Below, piece after piece: positions 51,864 through 60,780 of a stretch of 64,000 bases of DNA. The position numbers and the translations under genes were made by a program. The stretch lies in assembly GCA_032095175.1 (NCBI GenBank), contig DAMCZI010000027.1, positions 1 to 64,000 of the forward strand. The letters are read 5' to 3'. A model generated the notes under the pieces. It did not search any database and was not told the origin of the DNA. It saw only the letters and a list, made by a program, of their open reading frames with translations. The stretch is from DAMCZI01 sp032095175 (lineage in GTDB: Bacteria; Bacillota; Clostridia; Clostridiales; Caloramatoraceae). How positions within the stretch are numbered: position 1 is the first letter of the stretch; every line of letters starts with the position of its first letter.

Positions 51864-53534
51864 TTAGTTTCTTCCTGCTGTATATGCGTATTTGTATTCT
51901 ACTGCTGGTCCAAACATTGTGTACTGTACTCCCTTAACATATGGATGTCTAAATGATCTTGTATCTCCATAGTACATAGGTGCTATAGCACACTGGTCAA
52001 CAAGAAGAATCTTTTCCATCTGTCTGAATAATTCAAGTCTTTCATTGTTGTCTGCAGTTGCCTTTGATTTCTTATATAAATCATCATATTCTGGGCTAAC
52101 CCATTTTCCTGGGTTGTTGCTGTTTCCAGTTGTGAATAGGTTGAAGAATGTTTCTGGGTCGTTGAAGTCTCCACCCCATCCATAAGTACAAATGTCATAT
52201 TCCATGTTGTCAACTCTTTCCCAGTATTGTGGTTCATCAGCACATACATCAAGCTCAACCTTAACTCCAAGTGCCTTTTCCCACTGTGCCTTGTACCATT
52301 CTTGTATTAGCTTTGAAGTTGAATCTGTTCCATTATCAAGGTACTTAACTGTATACTGTGCGTTTGGATCCATTCCAAGATCCTTTAATCCTTCCTGTAA
52401 TAAAGCCTTAACATCTGTTTTCTTATCAATTAATTCCTTAAACTGCTCTGGAACTTCTTTTCTGTATTCCTTATCTCCAATCATAAGTGTTGGAGGTATT
52501 AATCCCTGTGCAACATATCCTCTTCTGTATATGTTGTTTACATAATCTTCTCTATCAAGAGCAAGTGCAAATGCAAGTCTTACCTTTGGACTCATAAATA
52601 TTTTAGATGTTCCACCTGTCTGGCAGTTGAATATTACATAGTATGTTGTTGGAGCATATCCAAATGTCTTATCAAGTTCTCCCTTATCTGCCATATCAGC
52701 AAACTTTTTAGCATAATCTCCTCTAGCTCCACTTATATCAATCTGCTTAGATTGGAACATCTGCATTCTTGAAGCTTCTTCTTCAATATATGTCATAGTA
52801 ACAGTCTGTAGCTTAACCTTATCTGCATCCCAGTAATTTGGGTTCTTTTCAAATATTATCTTTGCTCCCTTTGAATATTCCTTTATAAGGAATGGTCCAT
52901 TGAATGCCATCTTCATTGGGTCTACTCCATATTTGTCTCCAGCCTTCTCAACTATATCAAGTCTTGTTGGGTAAAGATTCTTAAATGCGGTAAGCTGAAT
53001 GAAATATGGTACTGGAGCCTTTAATGTAACTACGAATGTCTTATCATCAACAGCCTTGATTCCAACGTCTTCTGCCTTACCCTGTCCAGCATTGAACTCC
53101 TGAGCTCCAACTATATCAAATAAGAATGAAGCATAGTCAAATGCCTTTTGAGGATCAAGTAGTCTTATCCAACCATCAACAAACTGCTTTGCAGTTACTG
53201 CTTCTCCGTCTGTCCACTTTGCATCTCTAAGATGGAATGTCCAAACCTTTCCATCCTCTGAAGTTTCCCACTTTTCAGCTATTGCTGGATCAATCTTATC
53301 ATTTGTTCCATCATTTGATATTCTTGTAAGTCCATCCATAACCATTGTTATAATCTGGTTTGAACTTGAGTCAGTTGCCTTCTGATAGTCAAAAGTTCTT
53401 GGGTTAACCATGGAAACATTTAAATGCTGATCAGCATCTGTCTTGGCTCCTTTTTCTCCACCACATCCTGCTAGTCCAAAGGAAAGGGCTAAAACAAGAG
53501 TTAATAGAAGTGCCATCCATTTTTTGTTTTTCAT
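51864..53534 (-). CDS. OppA-like peptide-binding lipoprotein 3
   Basis: A 556-residue SBP_bac_5 lipoprotein (MKNKKWMALLLTLVLALSFGLAGCG). Third of the tandem set; shares MYYGDTRSFRHPYVKGV with gene 1 and TFDYQKATDSSSNQII with gene 2, so the three arose by local duplication with later divergence or exchange. The upstream 407 bases are gene-free and rich in TTAAC/GTTAA words, and probably hold its promoter and operators. GAAGGGGGAATTACTTA precedes the ATG. Confidence 0.95.
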   Translation of the reverse strand: MKNKKWMALLLTLVLALSFGLAGCGGEKGAKTDADQHLNVSMVNPRTFDYQKATDSSSNQIITMVMDGLTRISNDGTNDKIDPAIAEKWETSEDGKVWTFHLRDAKWTDGEAVTAKQFVDGWIRLLDPQKAFDYASFLFDIVGAQEFNAGQGKAEDVGIKAVDDKTFVVTLKAPVPYFIQLTAFKNLYPTRLDIVEKAGDKYGVDPMKMAFNGPFLIKEYSKGAKIIFEKNPNYWDADKVKLQTVTMTYIEEEASRMQMFQSKQIDISGARGDYAKKFADMADKGELDKTFGYAPTTYYVIFNCQTGGTSKIFMSPKVRLAFALALDREDYVNNIYRRGYVAQGLIPPTLMIGDKEYRKEVPEQFKELIDKKTDVKALLQEGLKDLGMDPNAQYTVKYLDNGTDSTSKLIQEWYKAQWEKALGVKVELDVCADEPQYWERVDNMEYDICTYGWGGDFNDPETFFNLFTTGNSNNPGKWVSPEYDDLYKKSKATADNNERLELFRQMEKILLVDQCAIAPMYYGDTRSFRHPYVKGVQYTMFGPAVEYKYAYTAGRN

Positions 53535-53579
53535 TAAGTAATTCCCCCTTCATATAATTGAGTAGCTTTTACAGATAAT

Positions 53580-53895
53580 GTTAACATTAGTTAAAATGTT
53601 TGTATCCATTTATTAACATTTGTTAATCCACTGCAAAGCTTTGTAATTTATTATTAAATATTCTCTGAAAAATTACAAAATCCTGCTATTTTTTTAAATG
53701 TATAGCATTCTTAACATCTTCTTTTATATGTTACATTTAGTTAATATTCTATTAATATTTTTAATTATTTCTGTCCAATTATTTATTTTGCTTAAACAAT
53801 GGGGCTGTTTTCTGTGTTTTTTATCCTTGATAAGCTTTACACAATGATATATTTGCTTCAAAATAGTATATATAGATATAAAATATTATTAACAT
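53580..53895 (-). promoter_or_regulatory. Upstream region of OppA 3 with repeated TTAACA/TGTTAA words
   Basis: In the 407-base gap TTAACATTAGTTAA (53581), TTAACATTTGTTAA (53613), GTTACATTTAGTTAA (53731) and TTAACATATGTTA (53889) are similar dyads. TATTCTCTGAAAAAT (53659-53673) differs from the CodY box AATTTTCWGAAAATT at three places, and CodY controls peptide uptake in other Firmicutes. All this is by inspection. No gene is seen in the stretch. Confidence 0.35.
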
Positions 53896-53941
53896 ATGTT
53901 ACCTTTTTTTCTATCACGTCCCATATATTGGAGGATTAGTT

Positions 53942-54379
53942 ATGAAAATTGCAATTATAGATGCCCAAGGAGCAGGTCTTGGTCAAACAATCATTAAAAA
54001 GTTATTAAGAGAAATAAAGGAGGATATATACATATTGGCCCTAGGAACTAATTCTGTAGCAACAGCCAAAATGGTACGCTCTGGTGCCAGGGTTGGAATA
54101 ACAGGTGAAAGTGCTATTTGTACCTTCTGCAGCACCCAAAAAGTTGACTGCATAATAGGCCCTATAGGAATTATGGTAAGCGGAGGAATAAACGGTGAAA
54201 TAACTCCAAAAATTTCTCAAGCAATTTTTAAAATGGAATGTACCAAATATATAATTCCTCTTCAAAAACATGGAATTTATATACCCGGTACAAGAAATCT
54301 TGAAATAAAAGAGATAATACAGGAGATTATAGAGGATATTAAAAAAAATATAGTTTTAAGCAAAGCCTTTTCTGAATAA
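53942..54379 (+). CDS. DUF3842 family protein
   Basis: A 145-residue cytoplasmic protein: KIAIIDAQGAGLGQTIIKKL (Rossmann-like start), LGTNSVATAKMVRSGA, GESAICTF, and VDCIIGPIGIMVSGGINGEITPKISQAI, the conserved pattern of DUF3842 in Clostridia. Its activity is unknown; the glycine-rich loop suggests nucleotide binding. TGGAGGA precedes the ATG. Divergent from OppA 3 and followed by a lipoprotein gene after 59 bases. Confidence 0.85.
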   Translation: MKIAIIDAQGAGLGQTIIKKLLREIKEDIYILALGTNSVATAKMVRSGARVGITGESAICTFCSTQKVDCIIGPIGIMVSGGINGEITPKISQAIFKMECTKYIIPLQKHGIYIPGTRNLEIKEIIQEIIEDIKKNIVLSKAFSE

Positions 54380-54438
54380 ACTGTATTGTAGACAACCTAA
54401 ATATAAGGTTTCTATAATATAGTTTCTGAGGTGATTCT

Positions 54439-55032
54439 ATGAATACAAGAGCAAAAAAATTATGGTCCTGCTTGATTCTTATGCTTTTTCTACTTTCTTC
54501 ATGTTCGAAAAACACCCCCGAATCAACTGTAAAAACCTTTCTTGATTCAACTATAAAAATGGATATTAAAAATGCAACTGATTGTTTAAACAGAGATAAG
54601 AATAGTTCTGATTTTATAAATTCTATATTTATCTTCGAAGATGATTATCAAAAGGAGCTTGCAGGCAAAACCTTTTCAAAGATGGAATATAATATTTCAT
54701 CTATTGAAGATATTGAAAAGGACTATAAAAAGGCAACCTTAACCATAAAACATATAGATTTTTTAAAAATGACCGAAGAAGTCGTTCCTAAGCTTATGGA
54801 AGGGGATCTTCAAAATAGCAGCGATGAAGCAATGGATAAAATGGTAAAGGAATACTTTTCCAAAACACTTTCGGATTCAAATACCCCTATGATGGATTCA
54901 AACATAGAAATTGTACTATATAAAAGTAATGGCAAATGGCTTATAATTCCTGATGAAGAGCTTTTAAATGCAATATCAGGAAATATGATTATGGCTTATC
55001 AGCTTATAGGTGAAAGCATTCCTACTCAGTAA
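54439..55032 (+). CDS. Small lipoprotein (DUF4878-like)
   Basis: A 197-residue exported protein with a clear lipobox (LLSSC; MNTRAKKLWSCLILMLFLLSSCS). The segment PESTVKTFLDSTIKMDIKNATDCLN followed by a beta-sheet domain (YNISSIEDIEKDYKKATLTIKHIDF ... IEIVLYKSNGKWLIIPDEEL) is the cystatin/NTF2-like layout of DUF4878 or DUF5105 lipoproteins. Function unknown. GAGGTGATT precedes the ATG. Possibly co-transcribed with the DUF3842 gene. Confidence 0.75.
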   Translation: MNTRAKKLWSCLILMLFLLSSCSKNTPESTVKTFLDSTIKMDIKNATDCLNRDKNSSDFINSIFIFEDDYQKELAGKTFSKMEYNISSIEDIEKDYKKATLTIKHIDFLKMTEEVVPKLMEGDLQNSSDEAMDKMVKEYFSKTLSDSNTPMMDSNIEIVLYKSNGKWLIIPDEELLNAISGNMIMAYQLIGESIPTQ

Positions 55033-55065
55033 AATCACTATGCAAGGATCCTGGGGTTCTTGAAT

Positions 55066-55153
55066 AGTACCAGGCACATGGCAAGTGGCAAGTTGAATAA
55101 ATCCTAGAACATTAGGCTTTATTCAACTTGCCACTTGCCATGTGCCTGGCACT
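55066..55153. repeat. Long hairpin, family E copy 2
   Basis: CCAGGCACATGGCAAGTGG pairs with CCACTTGCCATGTGCCTGG, extending to TTGAATAAA / TTTATTCAA; about 35 bp with one mismatch. It shares arms with the hairpin at 6869-6957. It separates the convergent lipoprotein and ABC genes and may serve as a terminator. Confidence 0.88.
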
Positions 55154-55170
55154 TTTAAAAGTTATTTTCT

Positions 55171-56148
55171 TTAATACGCCTTATTTATCAGATGACATGC
55201 TACATATCTTTCATCTCCAACATTAGTAAGCATAGGCTCCTTTTCCTTGCAAATTTTCATACATTGTCTGCACCTAAGGGAGAAAACACATCCAGCAGGA
55301 GTATTTACAGGTGATGGAACATCTCCCTGTAAAACAATCCTCGTCTTCTTGCGTCCAGGATTAGCTATAGGAACTGCAGAAAGCAGTGCTTGGGTATATG
55401 GGTGCAGGGGTTTTTCAAAAAGCTTATCAGAATCTGACATTTCAACTATTTTACCAAGATACATAACAGCTATTCTATCAGATATATGCTTAACTACGCT
55501 TAAATCGTGGGATATAAACATATATGTAAGGCCCAACTTTTCCTTTAACTCTTCAAATAAATTTATAATCTGAGCCTGTATTGACACATCAAGGGCAGAA
55601 ACTGCTTCATCACATACAATAAACTTCGGGTTCAATGCAAGTGCTCTTGCAATACCAATTCTCTGTCTTTGGCCTCCGCTAAATTCATGAGGATACCTTC
55701 TAATATGAAATGGACTTAATCCGACTAGCTGCAAAAGCTCCTTAACCCTTTCATTTCTTTGGCCAAGCTTAACTCCCTTATCATGTATTAAAAGAGGTTC
55801 ACCAACTATATCTCCAACAGTCATTCTCGGATTTAATGAAGAGTATGGGTCTTGAAATATCAACTGCATATCCCTTCTTCTTTTTCTTAAAACTTCATTA
55901 TCTAGTCCACATATATTCTCCCCACCGAAATAAATTTCTCCTTGCGTTGGCTCATGAAGCCTTAATATAGTTCTTCCCACTGTTGTCTTACCACATCCAG
56001 ATTCTCCTACAAGTCCTAGAACTTCACCCTTTTCTATAAAAAAGTTCACCCCATCTACTGCCTTTAATTGGGCAATGGTTCTATTAAAGAATCCTCCTTT
56101 TATAGGAAAATACTTCTTTAGATCCTTTACCTCTATGAGTTTTTCCAT
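55171..56148 (-). CDS. Peptide ABC transporter ATPase (OppF/DppF type)
   Basis: A 325-residue ATPase. Walker A GESGCGKTT (about 49-57), signature SGGQRQRIGIARAL, Walker B FIVCDEAVSALD, H-loop ISHDLSVV, and the OPN-type C-terminal tail with cysteines CVFSLRCRQCMKICKEKEP that marks oligopeptide/dipeptide ATPases. It is the last gene of the operon; its ATG overlaps the stop of the paired ATPase (TAATG). Confidence 0.95.
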   Translation of the reverse strand: MEKLIEVKDLKKYFPIKGGFFNRTIAQLKAVDGVNFFIEKGEVLGLVGESGCGKTTVGRTILRLHEPTQGEIYFGGENICGLDNEVLRKRRRDMQLIFQDPYSSLNPRMTVGDIVGEPLLIHDKGVKLGQRNERVKELLQLVGLSPFHIRRYPHEFSGGQRQRIGIARALALNPKFIVCDEAVSALDVSIQAQIINLFEELKEKLGLTYMFISHDLSVVKHISDRIAVMYLGKIVEMSDSDKLFEKPLHPYTQALLSAVPIANPGRKKTRIVLQGDVPSPVNTPAGCVFSLRCRQCMKICKEKEPMLTNVGDERYVACHLINKAY

Positions 56149-57134
56149 TATTCAGCACCTCCCTTAATACTATATAGGAAGCAGCTAACCTTTCTTTCAT
56201 CTCCTAAAACAAATGTATCAGGTTCCTTCTCCCTGCATATCTTCATTGCTTTGCTGCATCTTGGGGAAAATCTACATCCCTTTGGCATGTTAAGGGGATT
56301 AGGAACAACTCCTGGTATGGAGTCAAGCTTCTTTTGTTTTACCTCTAAGGAAGGAATAGAATATAGAAGTCCTTTAGTATATGGATGAAGAGGATTATCG
56401 AATATAGATTTTACATCCCCTTCTTCGACTATCTTTCCCGCATACATAACGATAATTCTATCACAGGTTTCAGCAACAACTCCAAGGTTGTGAGTTATAA
56501 GCATTATTGATGAATTTATCTTTTCTTTAAGTTCCCTCATAAGCTCAAGTATCTGAGCTTGAACAGTAACATCAAGAGCTGTTGTAGGCTCGTCTGCTAT
56601 CAAAAGCTTTGGATTACATGCAAGAGCCATTGCTATCATCGCTCTTTGTCGCATGCCTCCACTTAAAATATGCGGATACTCATCAATAACCTTTTCAGGT
56701 CTTGGTATGCCAACAAGCTTAAGCATATTTACTGCTTTATCCCTTGCATTTGATTTTGACATTTTCTGATGGAGTATAAGTACCTCTGAAAGCTGACCTC
56801 CTATCTTTAAAACCGGGTTTAATGATGTCATAGGTTCTTGAAATATCATGGATATTTCATTCCCTCTTATTTTTCTCATTTCCCTTTCTGACAACCCCAT
56901 TAAATTCATGCCATCAAAGTTTATTTCACTTCCCTCTAATATTTTACCTGGCGGGTTTGGAATAAGCCTCATGGCTGATAGAGATGTAACACTTTTCCCA
57001 CATCCCGATTCTCCAACAATGCCAAGGGTTTCTCCTGGTTTTACATAAAAGCTCACTCCATCAACTGCAGGAACAACTCCATCCTCTGTATAAAAATATG
57101 TCTTTAGGTTTTTTATATCTAACAACTTTTCCAT
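56148..57134 (-). CDS. Peptide ABC transporter ATPase (OppD/DppD type)
   Basis: A 328-residue ATPase with Walker A GESGCGKSV, Q-loop FQEPMTSLNP, signature LSGGMRQRAMIAMAL, Walker B LLIADEPTTALD, H-loop ITHNLGVV and the C-terminal CRFSPRCSKAMKICREKEP cysteine motif. LSGGM rather than LSGGQ in the signature is typical of OppD/DppD. It pairs with the next ATPase to drive the two permeases. Opp, Dpp or App cannot be separated from sequence alone. Confidence 0.95.
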   Translation of the reverse strand: MEKLLDIKNLKTYFYTEDGVVPAVDGVSFYVKPGETLGIVGESGCGKSVTSLSAMRLIPNPPGKILEGSEINFDGMNLMGLSEREMRKIRGNEISMIFQEPMTSLNPVLKIGGQLSEVLILHQKMSKSNARDKAVNMLKLVGIPRPEKVIDEYPHILSGGMRQRAMIAMALACNPKLLIADEPTTALDVTVQAQILELMRELKEKINSSIMLITHNLGVVAETCDRIIVMYAGKIVEEGDVKSIFDNPLHPYTKGLLYSIPSLEVKQKKLDSIPGVVPNPLNMPKGCRFSPRCSKAMKICREKEPDTFVLGDERKVSCFLYSIKGGAE

Positions 57135-57146
57135 ACAGCCACCCCC

Positions 57147-58124
57147 CTATTGTTTCAGTCTTGGGTCAAGTGCATCACGAAGTCCATCACCAACAAAGTT
57201 AAAGGATAAAACCGTTATAAATATAAGCATTCCTGGGTAAAATGCCTTCCAGGGTGCATCAACCATTGTACTTAGCTCCTGAGCATTTGTCAGCATATTG
57301 CCCCAGCTTGCCGTAGGAGGCTGAACCCCTAACCCAAAATAGCTTAGGCCTGATTCTGTAAGTATTGCTCCTGCAATACCCATAGTTGCTGCAACTATTA
57401 TAGGCGCAGTTGAATTAGGAAGAATATGCTTAAATATTATTCTTGAATTTTTAGCTCCTATACATCTTGCCGCCTCAACAAAGTCCCTCTTTTTGAGGCT
57501 CAAAAACTCAGCTCTAACATATCGTGCAATACCTGTCCAACCTGTTATTCCTATTACTATCATTACGTTATATAGGCTTGGTTTAAATATAGCCATAACT
57601 GTGATTAAAAGCATCATTGTTGGTATAGCCATGATAGCATCTACTATTCTCATCATTATATTGTCAACCCAGCCCCCATAGTAACCTGCAATTGCTCCCC
57701 ATATAGTTCCTATGATTATATATATACTTACAGATACAAACCCAACAGTAAGGGATATTCTACCTGCATAAAGAGATCTTGAAAATACATCTCTTCCAAG
57801 CTCATCTCTTCCAAATATATTGGGCTTATAGATAACTTCTTCTCCCTCCATATTTATTTCCTTATATGCTCTATAGCTTGGCGCCCTATCGATAAATAAA
57901 ATATCATCTGCACTTCCTTCTGGATTATAAGGTGCTACTAAAGGAGCAAATATCGCAAGAGAGTATAAAATTATAAGTATTATAAGCCCTGCCACTGCAA
58001 ACTTATTTTTTCTAAATCTCCTCCAAAATATCTTTAGCTTCTTAGAAAAGGTATCACTATATTCAAAGCTCTCAGCGAGAATATCATTTTCTTGATCTTT
58101 TTGATTCAAATTAATATCTTCCAT
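57147..58124 (-). CDS. Peptide ABC permease (OppC/DppC type)
   Basis: A 325-residue permease: N-terminal OppC_N segment (FWRRFRKNKFAVAGLIILIILYSLAIFAPLVAPYNP), an external loop with HFGRDELGRDVFSR-type NIFGRDELGRDVFSRSLYAGRISL, and five further helices with the EAA loop (FVEAARCIGAKNSRIIFKHILPNS). Starts 13 bases after the other permease. It forms the channel with the gene upstream. Confidence 0.95.
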   Translation of the reverse strand: MEDINLNQKDQENDILAESFEYSDTFSKKLKIFWRRFRKNKFAVAGLIILIILYSLAIFAPLVAPYNPEGSADDILFIDRAPSYRAYKEINMEGEEVIYKPNIFGRDELGRDVFSRSLYAGRISLTVGFVSVSIYIIIGTIWGAIAGYYGGWVDNIMMRIVDAIMAIPTMMLLITVMAIFKPSLYNVMIVIGITGWTGIARYVRAEFLSLKKRDFVEAARCIGAKNSRIIFKHILPNSTAPIIVAATMGIAGAILTESGLSYFGLGVQPPTASWGNMLTNAQELSTMVDAPWKAFYPGMLIFITVLSFNFVGDGLRDALDPRLKQ

Positions 58125-58137
58125 ACAACCACCCTCC

Positions 58138-59091
58138 CTAGTTATATTTTATTCTCGGGTCAGCAACTGCATAAAGTATATCTGCTATGAGACTTCCGAG
58201 AACAACCAGCACCGAGGAAACAATGGTTGTACCCATCATAACCGGGTAATCCCTCATAAATGTTGCTTCAACTGCAAGTCTTCCTATTCCTGGCCATGAG
58301 AAAATTTGTTCTGTTATGGCTGCTCCACTTAAAAGTCCTGGTATTATCAAGCCCAATATTGTTATTATAGGTAATAATGCATTTCTAAGGGCATGCTTAA
58401 ATATTACCTTTCTCTCCGATAAACCTTTACTTCTTGCAGTTCTTATATAATCCTGTCTTATTACTTCCAACATGGAACTTCTCATATATCTCATCTTTGA
58501 TGCCATACTTCCTGTACCAAGAACAATTGCAGGAAGTATTATATGCTTAAGTCTGTCCACAAAAACAAACTGCTCAAAGTTTTCTCTTAATCCTCCTGAG
58601 GGTAACACTCCCCATTTTAAACTAAATAAAAGAATAAGCATTAATCCAAACCAAAAGCTTGGTAATGAAACTCCAATAAAGGAGATTGTAGAAAAGAAAT
58701 AATCAATGGGCGTATTTCTTTTTAAGGCGGATATTATTCCAGCAGGTATAGCCACTATAAATGAAAAAATAGTTGCCACTAAAGCAAGTGTCAATGTTGC
58801 TGGAATTCTTTCTTTAATTAAATCCCAAACCGGTCTGCTATGTAGAAAGGATGTCCCTAAATCACGCTTCAACAAACTCCCAAGCCATCTTATATATCTT
58901 ATTGGAAGAGGCTGATCTAATCCAAGGTTATGTCTAATTGCTTCAACATCGACACTACTTGCTGTTTCAGGGTTTATAAACATATATATTGGATCTCCAG
59001 GTGCAAGATTTATTATTACAAAGGTTATTATAGTGATTATTATAAGGAGTGGTATAGCTTGAAGTATTCTTTTCAATATATATTTGAACAT
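58138..59091 (-). CDS. Peptide ABC permease (OppB/DppB type)
   Basis: A 317-residue permease: MFKYILKRILQAIPLLIIITIITFVIINLAPGDP is the classical OppB/DppB start, and DYIRTARSKGLSERKVIFKHALRNALLP is the EAA loop that contacts the ATPases. About six helices. The ATG at 59091 follows AAAGGAGG; the open frame extends to 59193 but runs into the end of the binding-protein gene and lacks a site. Part of the operon 60761-55171. Confidence 0.95.
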   Translation of the reverse strand: MFKYILKRILQAIPLLIIITIITFVIINLAPGDPIYMFINPETASSVDVEAIRHNLGLDQPLPIRYIRWLGSLLKRDLGTSFLHSRPVWDLIKERIPATLTLALVATIFSFIVAIPAGIISALKRNTPIDYFFSTISFIGVSLPSFWFGLMLILLFSLKWGVLPSGGLRENFEQFVFVDRLKHIILPAIVLGTGSMASKMRYMRSSMLEVIRQDYIRTARSKGLSERKVIFKHALRNALLPIITILGLIIPGLLSGAAITEQIFSWPGIGRLAVEATFMRDYPVMMGTTIVSSVLVVLGSLIADILYAVADPRIKYN

Positions 59092-59174
59092 GCTTAAACC
59101 TCCTTTAAAATAAAGGTACACGATGCTTTTGCATCGTATACCCTTATATAAAATTATCTCTTCAGTCTTTACCT

Positions 59175-60761
59175 TTACTTGGTAAGAGTCCAATCAAGAT
59201 ATCCATCGTTAGCTCCAAGAAGGTCTACATACTTAGTATTCTTTACCCTTTTATTAACTACAGTAGCGCTTCTTCGATAGCATATAAAGGTCATTGGCTG
59301 GTCTTCAGCAACTAGCTTTTGAACCTCTGCATACATCTTCTTTTGCTCCTTTTCATCAAATGTCAATTTGGCCTTATCGAGAAGCTCATCAACTCTTGCA
59401 TTTTTATAGAAGCCTTTGTTAAAATAGGATTTTTCTCTGTCACTATGATAGAATGCTGTTTGATCGCCATCAAGAGCAGTTGAGAATCCCCCTACATATG
59501 CATCAAACTTACCTGGAGTAACATATTTGTTGAGGAAGGTGTTCCACTCTAATATTCTAGGCTCTGCCTTAATTCCTACAAGTCTTAATTGAGTTTGAAC
59601 AACAACAATGAGTTTTTCCCTCATTATGTTTCCCTTGTTTGTAAGAAGAACAAATTCGAACTTCTTTCCGTTTTTCTCTCTTACTCCGCTCTTACCCATC
59701 TTCCAGCCTGCTTGATCTAGAAGTTGTTTAGCCTTTGTGAGGCTATAGGTATACTTTGGAACGTTGTTTGAATATGCCCAAAGTCTTGGATGGTATGAGC
59801 TCTCTGCAACCTTTGCAACACCCTTATATATTCCCTTTACTATAGCGTCCTTGTTCATAGCATGTGTTATTGCCTGTCTTACTCTCTTGTCTGAAAAATA
59901 TGGAGTCTTTAGGTTGTATAGTATGCAGTCAAATGCTGCTCTATCATATACATAAACATTAAGATTTGATTTAGTCTTCATTCTTGCAATATCTGATTCA
60001 GGTATAGCAACCAAGTCAGCCTCTCCAGTTTCAGCCTTAACCATAGCAACTGCCTGTGATGGGGTTATTGACATAACTATTCTCTTTATTTTTGGTGTTC
60101 TCCCATAATAATATGGGTTTACTTCTAAAACAACTCTTTCTGCTGGTTTCCACTCAACAAACTTATATGGTCCATTACCAACTGGATTTTTATTGGCATC
60201 TGCCTGTTTAACCTTTGTTCTATCAACCTTTTCCCATATATGCTTTGGAATAATATAGCCAAATGTAAAGTTTGGTAAAATAGCAGCATCAGGCTGTTTT
60301 AGCTTGAATACAACAGTATATTTATCAGTTGTTTCAATTTTATCTATACTTTCAAAGTCTGAATATCTTGGTGATGCAACTCTTTTATCAAGTATAAATT
60401 CATATGAAAACTTAACATCTTCAGATGTAAGATCCTTTCCGTCACTCCACTTTAAGCCTTTTCTCAGCTTAAATGTTATTGTCTTATTATCCTTTGATAT
60501 AACCGGCATACTCTCTGCCATATCAGGTACTATTTTTGTATTCCAATCTCTTGTAAGCAATCCTGCGAATGTATATCCATTCACATCAGAGGATGCAGAA
60601 TCAGAGGATACTGTTGGGTTTAAATCTATTGGATCCGAAAATGTTGCGATTGTTAAGGTCTCATCCTTATCTGCAGCCTTTGCAATATTTATTCCTGCAA
60701 AGGACGTTACAACTAGAGTAAAGGTCAAAAGTATACAAATTACTAACCTATTCCTTTTCAT
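59175..60761 (-). CDS. Peptide ABC substrate-binding protein without lipobox
   Basis: A 528-residue SBP_bac_5 protein at the head of the transporter genes. The signal peptide (MKRNRLVICILLTFTLVVTSFAGINIAKAAD) ends in AKA-AD, a signal peptidase I site; no cysteine follows, so the protein is not a lipoprotein. The body is standard (FKLRKGLKWSDGKDLTSEDVKFSYEFILDK; NKNPVGNGPYKFVEWKPAERVVLEVNPYYYG). It differs strongly from the three OppA-like lipoproteins and has fewer shared motifs with them. It may be retained by the secreted protein encoded just upstream. Confidence 0.93.
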   Translation of the reverse strand: MKRNRLVICILLTFTLVVTSFAGINIAKAADKDETLTIATFSDPIDLNPTVSSDSASSDVNGYTFAGLLTRDWNTKIVPDMAESMPVISKDNKTITFKLRKGLKWSDGKDLTSEDVKFSYEFILDKRVASPRYSDFESIDKIETTDKYTVVFKLKQPDAAILPNFTFGYIIPKHIWEKVDRTKVKQADANKNPVGNGPYKFVEWKPAERVVLEVNPYYYGRTPKIKRIVMSITPSQAVAMVKAETGEADLVAIPESDIARMKTKSNLNVYVYDRAAFDCILYNLKTPYFSDKRVRQAITHAMNKDAIVKGIYKGVAKVAESSYHPRLWAYSNNVPKYTYSLTKAKQLLDQAGWKMGKSGVREKNGKKFEFVLLTNKGNIMREKLIVVVQTQLRLVGIKAEPRILEWNTFLNKYVTPGKFDAYVGGFSTALDGDQTAFYHSDREKSYFNKGFYKNARVDELLDKAKLTFDEKEQKKMYAEVQKLVAEDQPMTFICYRRSATVVNKRVKNTKYVDLLGANDGYLDWTLTK

Positions 60762-60780
60762 TATTATCCTCCTATCCTAA

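Noticed and set aside
59091..59193. N-terminal extension of the OppB-type permease
   Set aside because: It overlaps the end of the binding-protein gene; the ATG at 59091 has a strong SD and the standard family N-terminus.
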